DNA of 64,000 bases from Henckelia pumila (taxonomy: Eukaryota > Streptophyta > Magnoliopsida > Lamiales > Gesneriaceae): assembly GCF_033568475.1 (NCBI RefSeq), contig NC_133123.1, positions 3,472,001 to 3,536,000 of the forward strand, in the 5' to 3' direction. Position numbers and translations under genes: made by a program. Shown piece after piece: positions 1 to 10,422 of the stretch (position 1 is the first letter of the stretch; each line of letters starts with the position of its first letter). Under the pieces are notes generated by a model. It was not told the DNA's origin, ran no database searches, and was given only the letters and a program-made list of their open reading frames with translations.

Positions 1-921
1 ACCTCTTGGCACCGGCGATCACTCCCTGCCTCTTCAGCCCCGGGCGTCACAGTGTCCCCCAGATGTTAGTAACCCATAACCCGTCGGTCCCTGGGCACTA
101 GACATCAACCGTCCAAACAAGGCTGAGCGACCCTACATGGCTCATCTCAAAAGATGGAAAGGTACAATATGATATGCACATGCTGCATAATAATATGACA
201 TATAAATGCAACATATAAGCATGCAAAACCCGCTGGCAATCTCAGTCAGTACTTACGTGCCTTTCTACAGGCAGTCCTAGTAGTCCCACTCTAGGTTTCA
301 AGCCTATCATCAACTCTACAATGCAAATACCCATGGATCATTTATTAATCTCTAAAAGACTTAACTAAGCTATTGCATACTCCTAAATAATTTAAGGAGA
401 CCTTAGCTATACCTGCGTCCGTCGTCAGCCCGCTGATGACAATTGCCTCAAAACTAGGCCACAGCTCCGCTACGACGCCTGGATCGCTATGCCACTTCCG
501 AATTCCCAATAGGATGCCTAGAACTCCCTAGATCTGAGTTAGAAGGCTAAGAAATCGAGAGAGAAGAGAGGAAAGGTGCGAGTTACAAATGAGCCTCGGA
601 CCCCCTATTTATAGACGCGGAACGTTGCTTCCGTTCGGCCGACGAACTTTGCTTTCGTTCCTCATCGTTGCTTCCGATGGTGCCAACGTCCCGTCAAGTA
701 CGTAAGCAGTGACGCATTTCAGAAGGTACGAACGTTGCTTCCGTTCCCTGGACGTTGCTTCCGTTCTGCCTGACCTTCCCGGCCATTTTCGACCCTTCTG
801 AATCCATTTTTTAAGTCCGTTAATCCAACAAAAACTTCCTTAATCATGTTTTACTAAATCTAAACATGATCAAATGATTAATATACTCATTAATCGCTAA
901 TTACGGATACGGGTTACTACA
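1..921 (-). mobile_element. Ty3/gypsy-type LTR, cut by window start
   Basis: Read on the minus strand this begins TGTAGTAACCCGTATCC at 921 and runs off the left edge of the window. It carries a TATA box (TATAAATAG, 605-614) and, just upstream of it in LTR orientation, five copies of a GTTGCTTCCGTTC-like motif (620-636, 644-660, 662-679, 730-746, 751-766), which looks like a U3 enhancer array. The start sequence resembles chromovirus/Tekay-type plant LTRs. It interrupts copia integrase coding sequence at 921/922, so it is the younger insertion. Whether it is a solo LTR or the end of a full element cannot be seen here. Confidence 0.72.
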
Positions 922-3349
922 CTGAGTGAGAGAGTAACCAAGGAAGACACAAGGGGAGGAGCGTGAGGTAAGTTTGTGGGGAGAATATGGACGAAGCCAG
1001 GGATAGCAAAGACAACCAAAGATACGAAGTTTAGAAAGATTAGGAGGGACACCAAGCAAGCGCTCGAAAGAGGACTTGTAAGCTAGGTTGCTTTTGGGCA
1101 TTCGATTGATGAGGTAAACCGCGGTGGCCAAGGCAAAGGGCCAAAACGTAGTGGGGACAGACGCATGATGGAGAATTGCTAGACCAGTCTCAACAACATG
1201 ACGATGACGGCTTTCAGAGAAGCCATTGTGTTCGGGAGTATGGGGAGGAGTAGTGAGATGAGAAATTCCATGCTGACTAAGAAAATATTTGAGAGCGAGG
1301 AATTCATTACCATTATCAGTATAAAGAGTGAGGATGGGACGACCAAAACGTTTTTCAACTAGGGACTTGAAACACCGAAACACAGAGAGAACATCCGACT
1401 TACGTTTTAAATGGTAAAGCCATATATATTTGCTGTAGTGATCAACAAAAATAACATAATATTTATAGCCATCACAGGAGGTAACAGGAGATGTCCAGAC
1501 ATCATAAAATAAAAGTTCAAGAGGAAATTGGGATGATAAAGAAGAATCATGAAAAGGTAATTTATGACTTTTATTATACTTGCAAGAGTTACAATTAAAC
1601 TGACGCAACAGAGAATTAAAGGACGACAACGATTTTGACACCACTAATTTGTGCAGGACTCGATCAGACGGATAACCTAAACGATGATGCCAGACATGCA
1701 GAGACACGACAGAGAGAGTAAAAGCCAGTGGTTATGACGATGGACGCTTAGACCAGGAGTAGACATCGTCCTTAAGTGGACCTTGATGGAGGATTGCCCC
1801 GGTGCGACGGTCCTTCACCTGAAAAACAGAGGAAGAGAAAACAACCAAGAAGTCATTAGATTTACAAAGCTGTGAAACTGATAAAAGATTCTTCGTAATG
1901 GACGGCACACACAAGACATGAGTAAAGTGAAGAGAAGCAGGGTTAAAGGGCGGTGAGAGACAACCTATGTGGGTGATGGGAAGACTAGTGCCATCACCAA
2001 CAATGACACCATCAGAACCTGCGTAAGGGTCATGAAGGGAAAAGTTTGCGAGATCAGAGGCCACATGAAAAGTTTGCGAGATCAGAGGCCACATGAAGGT
2101 GAGGCAAGTGAGTAAGCAGCTGGTGGAGGAGATGGACCAGATGCAGAATACGACTGCCCAGAGGATGCTGTAGGTGCTGGCATATAAGTAAAATTCGGGC
2201 AACGTTTAGCGGAATTCCCCTGAAGACCGCAAAGCTGGCAGCGCCCAAGATAGGGGCAGGGAACACGCTGGCCGTTCGCTGATGGGTAGGATGGCGGCGG
2301 CGGCCGTGGAGTCCATCCGCCCGGTTGGCAGACTTGGTGGGGAGACGAGACAGAAGTTGGAGGCGGAACGGGCGATGAACGACGGTAGCTGTCATCCGAT
2401 CGGGTAGATGTGTTGGCGGTGGCCGAAAGGGTAAGGTGAGTGTCCCGACGAGCACTAAGATACGCTTCATTATTGAGAAGTTTATCATGCAGTTTCTCAA
2501 ACGATATTGCAGAATCACGAGCCTGAATAGCATGAGAAAGTTCTTTATATCATCACCCAGACCATGAAGAACTTTGATTGTAAGTCCTCGATGTCAACTG
2601 GTGAGTTCATGAGAGCCAGTTCATCGGCTTTGGATTTGATGAATTGCATGAATTCGGTTATGGACTGAGAACCCTTCACAGGATTGCGAAGTTGCGTCTT
2701 TAACTGAGTTTTGCGACCACGGGAGGGCTTTCCATAAGTGAGTGTGATGGTGTTCCAAGCGTCTGCAGAGGTGGTGGCAGTGGCAATTAACAGAATCAAT
2801 GATGGAGTCATTGATCCAATGATAATATTCAAAATCAGTTGATCCTGGCGGATCCAGGCGGTGTGCTCAGGATTCAATGTGGTAGAGGTGAAGGTGGTTA
2901 CGTATTTGGATGGACAGGGATGAGAGCCATCAACAAATCCAAGCAAATCATGACCAGTAAGAAGGGTCGTGAACTGTAGTCATGAGAGAAAGTTGCAAGA
3001 GGTGAGCTTCAAGGGCGCATGAGCAGCAGCATTGATGTATACCAGAGTAGCAGGAGCAGCAACAGAATTGGTGGTGGTTGCCATGGGAAACGGCAGCGAT
3101 CGGCGCGGCGGAGAAAGAGGGCGGCGGCGGCTGCGTGTAGTAGGGTTAGGAAAATTTTATTGGCGTATGCCAGAGACTTTTGATATCATGGAGAGACGGA
3201 TGAAATAATATTTCTCTGATATATTCCCAAGAATGAATACAAGAATGTTTATATACAACTAGAAGACCTAGGAGATAAAAGGAAAAATATAATTACAAAA
3301 TATACAAAAGATAATATAAAATATATTCCAAGATATAAAATATATTCCA
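922..3349 (-). mobile_element. Ty1/copia element fragment (LTR, gag, protease, part of integrase)
   Basis: A fossil copia element on the minus strand. Parts seen in element order: a short LTR of about 150 bp (about 3189-3349, ends TGGA/TCCA); a primer-binding site resembling the initiator-Met tRNA complement (about 3175-3188); a gag start near 3084 with a UBN2-like gag segment (2545-2946); a protease region (about 1732-2202); and GAG-pre-integrase plus the integrase core (922-1707, with HxxxH near the start and the D,D-type core). It is broken, with several breaks, and its 3' half lies beyond the gypsy LTR. It sits next to decayed eIF1A-like copies. Confidence 0.85.
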
Positions 3350-3369
3350 ATAAATACTAGTCTTCCCCT

Positions 3370-3540
3370 TCCTCAAAGGACTTAATTCTTTGTTTTTTAT
3401 ATCAAGTCTCCTTCTTCCAAGGACAGGTTTCCCCTTAGAGGACAATTTCGCACTTTGCGATTGCGAAGTTTCACCTCAAGTTCTTTTTTCACTCGCCCAC
3501 AATTCAGAACTTGATAAAAAACGACCCCATCTGCCATGAC
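3370..3540 (-). pseudogene. eIF1A-like pseudogene, core fragment
   Basis: Minus-strand translation gives a stretch with KVRNCPLRGN followed by EEGDLI. It aligns with EVFNCRLKGN and the following VGDMVVI of the intact eIF1A-like gene at 24962-25234. The reading frame stays open for about 46 codons from an ATG near 3535 and then meets stops. The C-terminal part has decayed. It lies directly against the LTR of the copia element at 3349, so that element probably landed in or beside this copy. Confidence 0.5.
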
Positions 3541-3609
3541 ATAAAATTAAATTAATATATAATCAAGAAACCATTAAAAGTTGAATCTCAAGAGAATGAA
3601 ATCAAGAAA

Positions 3610-3790
3610 ACCATTAACAGTTCCACAACTGCGCAACGAATGAAATTAAGACAACTCTTACGGCACAAGAAGCAATGCATGAAAAATCATGTCGAAGCTG
3701 ATGTGACAATTGGACCGCTTTTTGCCCAGTGATTTTTTTGACTCTGTCGCAATCTTTTTCTTCTACGTAGTGATTTGGAGATGTCATTTT
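3610..3790 (-). pseudogene. eIF1A-like pseudogene, N-terminal fragment
   Basis: From an ATG near 3786 on the minus strand, the translation MTSPNHYVEEKDCDRVKK matches the N-terminus of the intact eIF1A-like protein (METPSHRVRDEEQGLVTK). Similarity fades after about 30 codons. The flanking text (a caagaaa..ccattaaaa motif and an aagctgat motif) also recurs around the other two copies at 3.4 and 4.0-4.3 kb, so these look like tandem DNA duplications rather than separate retrocopies. Confidence 0.42.
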
Positions 3791-4019
3791 TATTTTAACT
3801 TTCTCTTGGGAAGACAAATTAAATATGTTGAAGCTGATCTTCAAATTAATATAATGAAGAAAAATACCATTAAAAACTGCACAAAAAACCCAAAAAAATT
3901 TTTAAAGTGTATTCATGCAAATTATATAAACAAGTCGAAGCTGATCATCGAATATATAATCAAGAAATATACCATTAAAAATTACACAAGAAACCAATAT
4001 TGACCAAGAAAATTATTAC

Positions 4020-4324
4020 GAAGCTGACTTGATCGTACATCTTGATAAGTTCCTTTCTTTTCTAATTTCTCAAGAATAAACGCTTTATTTTTGGAGGTAT
4101 TCCGAATTGTATTACCACGAAGTCTTCAAAATTTATCCACTCCAACATATTACCTCTCATCAAGGCGGCCTTGCCCTATCGCGGGCAGGCCCTTACCCAG
4201 GACTTATGCTGCAGTTATATACTTTTTTAGTGCGAAAAAGTTCTACGTAAAACCTCTTTTCCCCTAGAGCCTTTTTCACTCATCCGTGTTCTTCATCTCC
4301 TACACAGTGATCCGAAGATTCCAT
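4020..4324 (-). pseudogene. eIF1A-like pseudogene with GC-rich insertion
   Basis: This is the best-preserved decayed copy. On the minus strand from an ATG near 4322 it reads MESSDHCVGDEEHG, an in-frame stop, then VKKALGEKRFYVELFRTKK, then a roughly 48-bp GC-rich insertion (about 4155-4203) containing a hairpin (GGCCTTGCCC paired with GGGCAGGCC), and resumes as DFVVIQFGIPPK, matching DMVVIQFGIPLK of the gene at 24962-25234. The upstream sequence (4325-4500) matches the upstream region of that gene, including an agagtcgttattg.gttttt block, so promoter and gene were duplicated together. Confidence 0.7.
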
Positions 4325-5812
4325 TTTTTTTCTCTTCGCCTCGGGGAGAAAAACCTAGGAGAAAAGGATGCTGACATTGATTGATTAGTAGTGTCAAGTG
4401 TGTAAAAATTGTTTTATTTTAATAAGGCTTATCGAACAAAGAAGTAAGAGTCGTTATTGTGTTTTAATTTTTTTTATTGTGTTTTAGTTTTTAGTTGCTT
4501 CTTGTGTACATATATAATATATGTAATTTGCATTCACTTTCTCTGCACTTTTTGCTTTTGACATTCACCTTTCTTTCATGTTATAATTTTTACATTTGAT
4601 AAGGTGAGTGTCAAATGCATAAAGTGTAGGAGAGGTGAATGTTAATTACCCTATATGATATAAGGGTTATGTAATGGTGTGGAAAAAATAAATAAGAGAG
4701 AGATTGCATCTCTTTATCGTGAAAAGTACTAAAATTGGACCCATTAATTTTGGGGTGAATTGATTGAATGACAGCGATCAAATTTTTAATATTAATTTTA
4801 TAATGAGACTTCTACTGAGATCTTTTTAAACTATAATTTTAAGTGGACACCATTTATTTATTTTGCATACTGAAATAGAATAAGTTTTTATCGAGTTGGA
4901 GATTTTTGTTTGTGTCATGTATAAAATTAGGTTTTTTATGAGACGGTTTTTAAAAAGTTTTTTTTGTTATAAAAGTCACATCCAGAATAACAATTTAAGC
5001 ACATTCGCGAAAACAATAAATTTTTACTATTTTATAAAACATGGCCTATTATAAAAAATCAAACTTTGGTGTCATGGTGTAGTAAGGATAAATTAATTCC
5101 AAAAATAGTGTTGCCATTATTAAACTCAATCAACTGTTATTGGGGATAAATTTGGAAATTTGGTGACTTATTTCTTGTCTAAAACTACAAAACCGTCCAG
5201 TTGTATAGTGATTAGAGGATTAATTTAAAATTTAAATAACGTGATCATTTAGAAATTCCAAAATAGTTGGAATTTGTAAACGATCAATGGATATGCGAAT
5301 GGTGAGAATTTTTTAAAAAATAATAATTTTTAACATTTTTATTTTGATATCAAATCTACAAGTTTATAAAATATAATATTTTTGAATTTTTATACTTTAA
5401 TCTTAAACATCATTTGTACGAAAATATTTTAAAAATATAAATACATTACATTTATTTCATGTATAATGTCTATTTATTATATTACACAAATAATGTGTGC
5501 GCCTCATGTTATTAATAAGGCCCAAACATAGAGTAACAGTCAGCTAGACTAACAATATCTCTGCTACCCTTAATGGGCCTTCGAGAACAAGGTTAGGCCG
5601 TACTTTATTGGCCCATTATGCAGATCCAATTTTCGTAAAAAGATTTTTTAAGATTTTAATTTTTTTTTATATTTTTTGATGGATTTTAATTTATATTTAC
5701 TTACATAGAAATTAAGAGAATTACATTGATGGTATGATAAGTTTCATGTTTTTTTTCTTTTTTAAAATTCAGTCATGTTAAAGTTAATTTACAGACTTCT
5801 TACACTAATGTA
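4325..5812. other. Intergenic, AT-rich
   Basis: The first 180 bases match the 5' flank of the eIF1A-like gene at 25.24-25.43 kb. The rest is AT-rich sequence with no coding potential I can support. A patch around 5520-5625 (two GGCCCA-type motifs) is less AT-rich but was not recognised. Confidence 0.5.
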
Positions 5813-5821
5813 TTAAAATAA

Positions 5822-6124
5822 GGAAAAATTTCTTTTTTGGTCCTATATATTTGCCTCTTTGTGATTTTGGTCCTCTATGTTATGACATTTCAGTTTTAGT
5901 CCTGCATGTTTTTATTTTTTAGCAATTTTATTCATTTTTCATTGAAAATGATGATGTGTCAATATACACATCAGCGCCACGTCAGTTCCTTGTCAGCGCC
6001 ACGTCGGAAAAAGGACTAAAATTGCCAAAAAAACAAAGATAACAGACTAAAATTGAAATGTGATAACATAGAGGACCAAAATCGCAAAGAGACAAATGTA
6101 TAGGACCAAAAAAGATATTTTTCC
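5822..6124. mobile_element. Mutator-type MITE (long inverted repeats, 9-bp TSD)
   Basis: A 303-bp foldback. The left arm begins GGAAAAATTTCTTTTTTGG and the right arm ends in its near-perfect complement. The arms continue for about 100 bp each through GGTCCTATA..TTTGC..CTCT..GATTTTGGTCCTC. It is flanked by the identical 9-mer TTAAAATAA at 5813-5821 and 6125-6133. A 9-bp target duplication with long terminal inverted repeats is the signature of Mutator-like elements. The centre holds two CAGCGCCACGTC repeats. No coding capacity. Confidence 0.82.
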
Positions 6125-6850
6125 TTAAAATAATAATAATTTAGTCATTATCCATCGGATTGTGGAATGGACACCAACCGATAAATAAAAAACGCTCCAC
6201 TCTACGGTTCATTTCAACCTATTTTTACAAGCATTATCTAAATGATAGATCTAATGATCATCATTTATTAATACATACGGGGTTGACTAAAAAATAACGA
6301 ATCTCTGATAAATATCAACTGCTAGATGCATGTTAAGACAGTGGTTGTATAAATAAAATCTAACTTACCACACACTACATCTGTAATTTTCGGTGATATC
6401 ATTATTAAGCCACACCAGCACTCATAATGAAAAATAACTAAACACAAAAAACGATAAATTAAAGGATTAACACTGTAAATTTACTAATAAGAAGAGGAAA
6501 AAGATGTACGTGGATAAATGAGCAATGAAGTTTGCGGGCTCTACACATTCCTATAGTGCATCATGTGACAAACATATGATGATGTGACAAAAATCAAGCA
6601 TCTAAAGGAAAGGTGTACATAAGTAATTTAAGTACTCAAAAATAGTTATTTAAGCAATGAAAATATATTTAAATCCATAGATTTAATTTAATTTTAATTA
6701 TTTTTTCAAACACTCATATTACTAATTTTTAGTACTAATTATATAAAAATTAAATCTCGTGGATCGCATAGATGAAATACTAGTATATGATAATGTATAT
6801 TTTAGGTTTCAAATTTAAAATTTGATCGAATATTTTATTTTTGTGTGTGT

Positions 6851-6891
<41 letters not shown>
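6851..6891. repeat. (AT)n microsatellite
   Basis: About 20 uninterrupted AT dinucleotides lie inside the degenerate tandem array. Confidence 0.95.
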
Positions 6892-6895
<4 letters not shown>

Positions 6896-7010
6896 AATAT
6901 TTCTATAAATGTTATATATTATAATGTATCAAATTTTGGTTCAAAATTAAAAATTGATCGGATGTTATCATTAATTTTTATTTTCAATTAATTAATTATT
7001 TTTAAAAATC

Positions 7011-7350
7011 GAGGGTTTTAAGACACTGATTGAAATGCGAATACCCCTAAAAATCATTTTAACGGTTCAATCGCCCAGAACCAGTCAAGAACCGATCAAA
7101 TATAGTATATATAACTATAACTAATATTTTGAATATATTTATATAGTTATTTATTTTTTAAACTATGATAAATATATTTTTGTTTATTTATATACATCTT
7201 TTAAATTTTTAAAATTTAAAAGATATTATTAATTATATTATATTATATAAACGATTTTTCGGTCCGACCGTCTGGTTAAAATGGTCGAATCGGTTGGACC
7301 ATTTTTTTAAGGTAAACTGGTTCGATCACCGGTCCGGTTATGAAAACATT
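7011..7350. repeat. CCGGTT/GGTCGA-type interspersed repeat
   Basis: Both sides carry the motif family GGTTCAATCG..CCAGAACC and GGTCCGACCG..GGTTCGATCACCGGTCCGG, with an AT-rich middle. The right end GGTTATGAAAACATTGATT resembles the left edge GGTTTTAAGACACTGATT in direct orientation, so it may be a composite of two partial copies of a common plant nonautonomous repeat. The flanking array sequence TTTCAATTAAT occurs on both sides, which fits insertion into the tandem array. Confidence 0.45.
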
Positions 7351-7633
7351 GATTTCAATTAATTTTTGTGTCTATGTAAATGCAAAAATTTTCATAAATG
7401 TTATATATGAAAATGTTCTAATTTTTTATTCAAAATTTGAAATTTTATCGGATATTATCACTAATTTTAAAGTGAGTTAAACACATGTATGTGAAAATTT
7501 TGATAAATGTTATATAGGATGATGTACCAATTATTAAGTTCGAAAATTTGAAATTCGATTGGATATTATCACTAATTTTTATTTTTAATTAATTTTTTGT
7601 GTTAATATAATTATGTGAACATTTTCATAAATA

Positions 7634-7923
7634 TCTTACTATCTTATTAAAGAAGAGCATCACTTACTAACCGAATTTAAAATTAATTTGGTAAAACTCA
7701 AGACAAAATATCTAAAATACCCTTAAAAAAGAACAAAATCTCTATCTCTATTTTTATCTCTATTTATATTTTAAACTTCATTTGTCCATAATTTTCTTTA
7801 TTTGTGTGTCTTCATTTTATTTTTAAATTTAAATTGATTTTAAACAAAAATACAATATATATATATATATACACAATATTTATATTTTAATCACACACGC
7901 AACGTGTGTGCAGATGCGACTAG
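7634..7923 (+). mobile_element. Short nonautonomous Helitron
   Basis: The 5' end is TC (TCTTACTATCTTATTAAAG) directly after an A. The 3' end is CTAG directly before a T. An 8-bp stem hairpin (CACACACG, loop CAA, CGTGTGTG; 7892-7910) lies 9 nt upstream of CTAG. These are the Helitron hallmarks, including insertion between A and T with no target duplication. Removing the 290 bp restores ..CATAAATA|TTATATAATATTTCACC.., which matches neighbouring array units and so acts as a paralogous empty site. No Rep/helicase coding is present. Confidence 0.87.
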
Positions 7924-8104
7924 TTATATATAATATTTCACCAAATTTTGATTAAAAAATTTTAAATTTGATCGGATGTTAACACTAGTTTTTAATTTCA
8001 GTTAATTTTTTTGTGTCAATAAAAATAATTTTCATAAATGTTATTACGATAATAATATAATTTTCGATTCAAATTTTAAATATATGATTGCATGTTATAA
8101 CTAC

Positions 8105-8421
8105 TGGGGAAAATTGCTTTTTTTGTCCTGTATGTTTGTCACTTTGCGATTTCAGTCCTTTATATATTCAGATTTCAGTTTTAGTCCGCTATCTTTATTT
8201 TTTTGGTAATTTTAGTCCTTTTTTTGACATGGCGTTGACGTGTCACTAATTCAGTGCTGATGTGGAGCTGACGTGTAGAGTGCCACGTAAGCAACTTCGA
8301 ATAAAAAAGATCAAAATTGCCAAAAATCAGAACATGCAGGACTAAAACTGAAATGCGAAAACATAGAGGACCAAAATTGCAAAGTAACAAACATATCGGA
8401 CTAAATTTGCAATTTTTTATA
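8105..8421. mobile_element. Second Mutator-type MITE copy
   Basis: It shares the arms of the 5822-6124 element: a TTTGTCCTGTATGTTTG..CACTTTGCGATTTCAGTCC start and a reverse-complementary end (GGACCAAAATTGCAAAG..). It has the same layout of long arms around a GC-richer centre. The outer ends are blurred and I could not fix a target duplication. It interrupts a unit of the AT-rich tandem array. Confidence 0.66.
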
Positions 8422-9261
8422 CATATATATATGAAAATTTTCATAGATACAATATATGATAAGAATAATGCTAAAGATACCAAAAAATATATCGTAAAAT
8501 GATATTTACAACAACTATATGACGAAAATTTTATTCAATATATCATGAGATTTGATAAATAAAATTTGTATTTTGAATTTCAATTGGGATCTCTTTATCA
8601 TGTTTTGACCCATTAGACTCATTTAAGGAGTTGATTAACTTAATTAAGAATTGAGCTACTACAAGAACTTACTCTTTCATACGAGGGAACAAGAAGTAAA
8701 GAAAAATGTTTATTTTCAAATTTATTTAAATTTAAAAATATACGGAATTAAATCAAAATTATAAAATATTTATATAAAATTATAAATACAATGTCAAAAT
8801 GTTACTAAAAAGAGATAGAGATAAGATATAAATAATAACAGGCCGAGATTAAAGGGAAAGTGTTTATTATTAAAAAAAATATTAAACCAAAAGAGATAAG
8901 AAGAATGATATATTTTTAAATGTCAGTTTCTCCAATATATATATATATATATAATCCTCGTGTTTCTATAATCCGTAACCTATTCAAACTCCTCGGCTCC
9001 TAATATATGAACGTACATTCTGTCAAATCTGGGAATAAAACCCTTTACGGAATTAATAAGAGTTTATTCGTCCTTAGATTTGATAACAATTGGAAAAAAA
9101 GTATGGATTTGACTAAATTTGATTTTGGTAAAAATTGGTTCATCCGTTGGTTGTTTAACATGGAAAATATTTTTCCGAAAGTGTTCAATGATAAATTGAT
9201 CTTGATCAGCAACAAGACATATTTTCTCCTATTTCGGAATCACGAATCCGAGACGTCGTCC
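8422..9261. other. Upstream flank of the first F-box gene
   Basis: AT-rich. The block 8690-8840 resembles 15355-15480 (downstream of the second F-box gene) and about 18850-18950 (downstream of the third), so intergenic DNA was duplicated with the genes. 8935-9010 (an AT microsatellite, then a CCTATTCAAACTCCT-like stretch) matches the upstream leaders of the other two F-box genes, which supports the start at 9262 rather than the longer open frame from 9007. Confidence 0.5.
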
Positions 9262-10422
9262 ATGGACAACAACATTGATGATCTTCCGGATTGTCTTTTA
9301 GCAGAGGTTCTCCTCAGACTTTCTCCGGCGTCGTTGTGTCGATTTAAAGCTGTTTCCAAGGAATGGCATTCTCTGATTTCGAGCACTTATTTCATTCGTA
9401 CATATGCATCAAAATCGCCGCCTTATTGGGCCTTTCTTTCGGTTTTCGAACATGATAATTGTATGATCAACAGTGCTGTTAGGGAGCATAAACTGCTGAT
9501 TGACTTGCATTCTGGCGATCTCAAATGCCCATCCCCATCCCCAATTTCTAATAATCATCGACAGAAACTACACATGGAATTCTACAAGGTATTGGGAGTG
9601 AGCAATGGGCTGATTTTGTGTTGGTGTTCCATGTACAACTCGAGAGATTATAAATACTCTTGTTCGTACCCGATTGTATGCAATCCCGTGACGAAGCAGT
9701 ATGTTATCCTTCCCCCATGCATTAGCTTTGCTTCATACAAAACGATATCTGGTTGGGGATTTCTGACTGAAATGAGAGATGGAGTAGTCACAAGTTACAC
9801 TGTGGTGGTACCCGTGGCTTCTCGGTTGCGATTCCAAGTATTCTCGTCGAAAACTGGTGAGTGGAAGGTCTACTACCCTATGCCGGCCAATGCTGATTCA
9901 GAAATTTTCCGCCGTGGAAGATCGTGGGGGAATGCCACTGAGCTTGATGGAATTTTGCATTGGGTACATCCAATAAAGGGGATATTCGCTTATGATCCCC
10001 ACAGGAACCCCAAAGCACTTCGCCTCATTGCTCTTCCTAATCGCCACTTGGTCCATGACTTCATGTGCAGTACGCACCAAGGACATCTGAAATATTTAGA
10101 ATTGGATCATACCCAAAATCTGATCAGTGTTTGGGTGCTGAATGATTATGGCATGGGAGATAATTGGTCGTTGGAACATAGAGTCGATTGCGGTGACATA
10201 CTGCGAGATGTACAATATTATTGCATCCACGTATTGGACTTGAACATTAAGTTAAAACTCATATCATTACATCCATTTGATCCCGATATTGTCTACTTTG
10301 GATGTGATTATGTTTTCGCCTCTTACAACATGCGGGAAAGGAATTGCAAATTCTCAGGTGTTTTCAGACTCCTAAGTCGAGGACAGAGTTTTTCGATCGG
10401 TGGTGTCGGGCATTTACACTAG
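9262..10422 (+). CDS. F-box/FBA-domain protein, C-terminus frameshifted (cluster gene 1)
   Basis: A predicted SCF ubiquitin-ligase substrate adaptor of 386 aa. The F-box (residues about 5-45) contains IDDLPDCLLAEVLLRL and FKAVSKEWHSLIS and would bind SKP1. A plant F-box-associated (FBA) domain follows, with VSNGLILCWC, NPVTKQYVILPPC, ELDGILHW, AYDPHRNPKA and HPFDPDIVYFGCDYV. It has no introns. I chose the ATG at 9262 because the upstream 85 codons align with the noncoding leaders of the paralogues. Relative to genes 2 and 3, one base is missing at about 10341-10343 (ERK.. becomes ERNCKF). The last 30 residues are therefore out of frame and the conserved FTLVIPPFP ending lies in another frame just downstream. 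The core domains are untouched, so the protein may still work. The substrate is unknown. Confidence 0.85.
   Translation: MDNNIDDLPDCLLAEVLLRLSPASLCRFKAVSKEWHSLISSTYFIRTYASKSPPYWAFLSVFEHDNCMINSAVREHKLLIDLHSGDLKCPSPSPISNNHRQKLHMEFYKVLGVSNGLILCWCSMYNSRDYKYSCSYPIVCNPVTKQYVILPPCISFASYKTISGWGFLTEMRDGVVTSYTVVVPVASRLRFQVFSSKTGEWKVYYPMPANADSEIFRRGRSWGNATELDGILHWVHPIKGIFAYDPHRNPKALRLIALPNRHLVHDFMCSTHQGHLKYLELDHTQNLISVWVLNDYGMGDNWSLEHRVDCGDILRDVQYYCIHVLDLNIKLKLISLHPFDPDIVYFGCDYVFASYNMRERNCKFSGVFRLLSRGQSFSIGGVGHLH

Larger units (their letters stand above)
6790..8100. repeat. Degenerate AT-rich tandem array (about 110-130 bp unit)
   Basis: A unit of the form TTTTCATAAATGTTATATA...AAATTTGATCGGATGTTATCAC...TAATTTTTGTGTCAATATA recurs at about 6805-6868, 6893-6995, 7352-7480, 7495-7610, 7618-7633 joined to 7924-8010, and 8025-8100. 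Copies are diverged (by eye roughly 70-85% alike) and have been invaded by a CCGGTT-rich repeat, a Helitron and a MITE. No gene is present. Confidence 0.7.

Noticed and set aside
620-766. CRISPR-like spaced repeat
   Set aside because: Plant nuclear context, uneven spacing and location in an LTR promoter; no CRISPR feature is plausible.
9007-9261. N-terminal 85-codon extension of F-box gene 1
   Set aside because: The interval aligns with noncoding leaders of the other two cluster genes, and the F-box normally starts within about 10 residues of the initiator.
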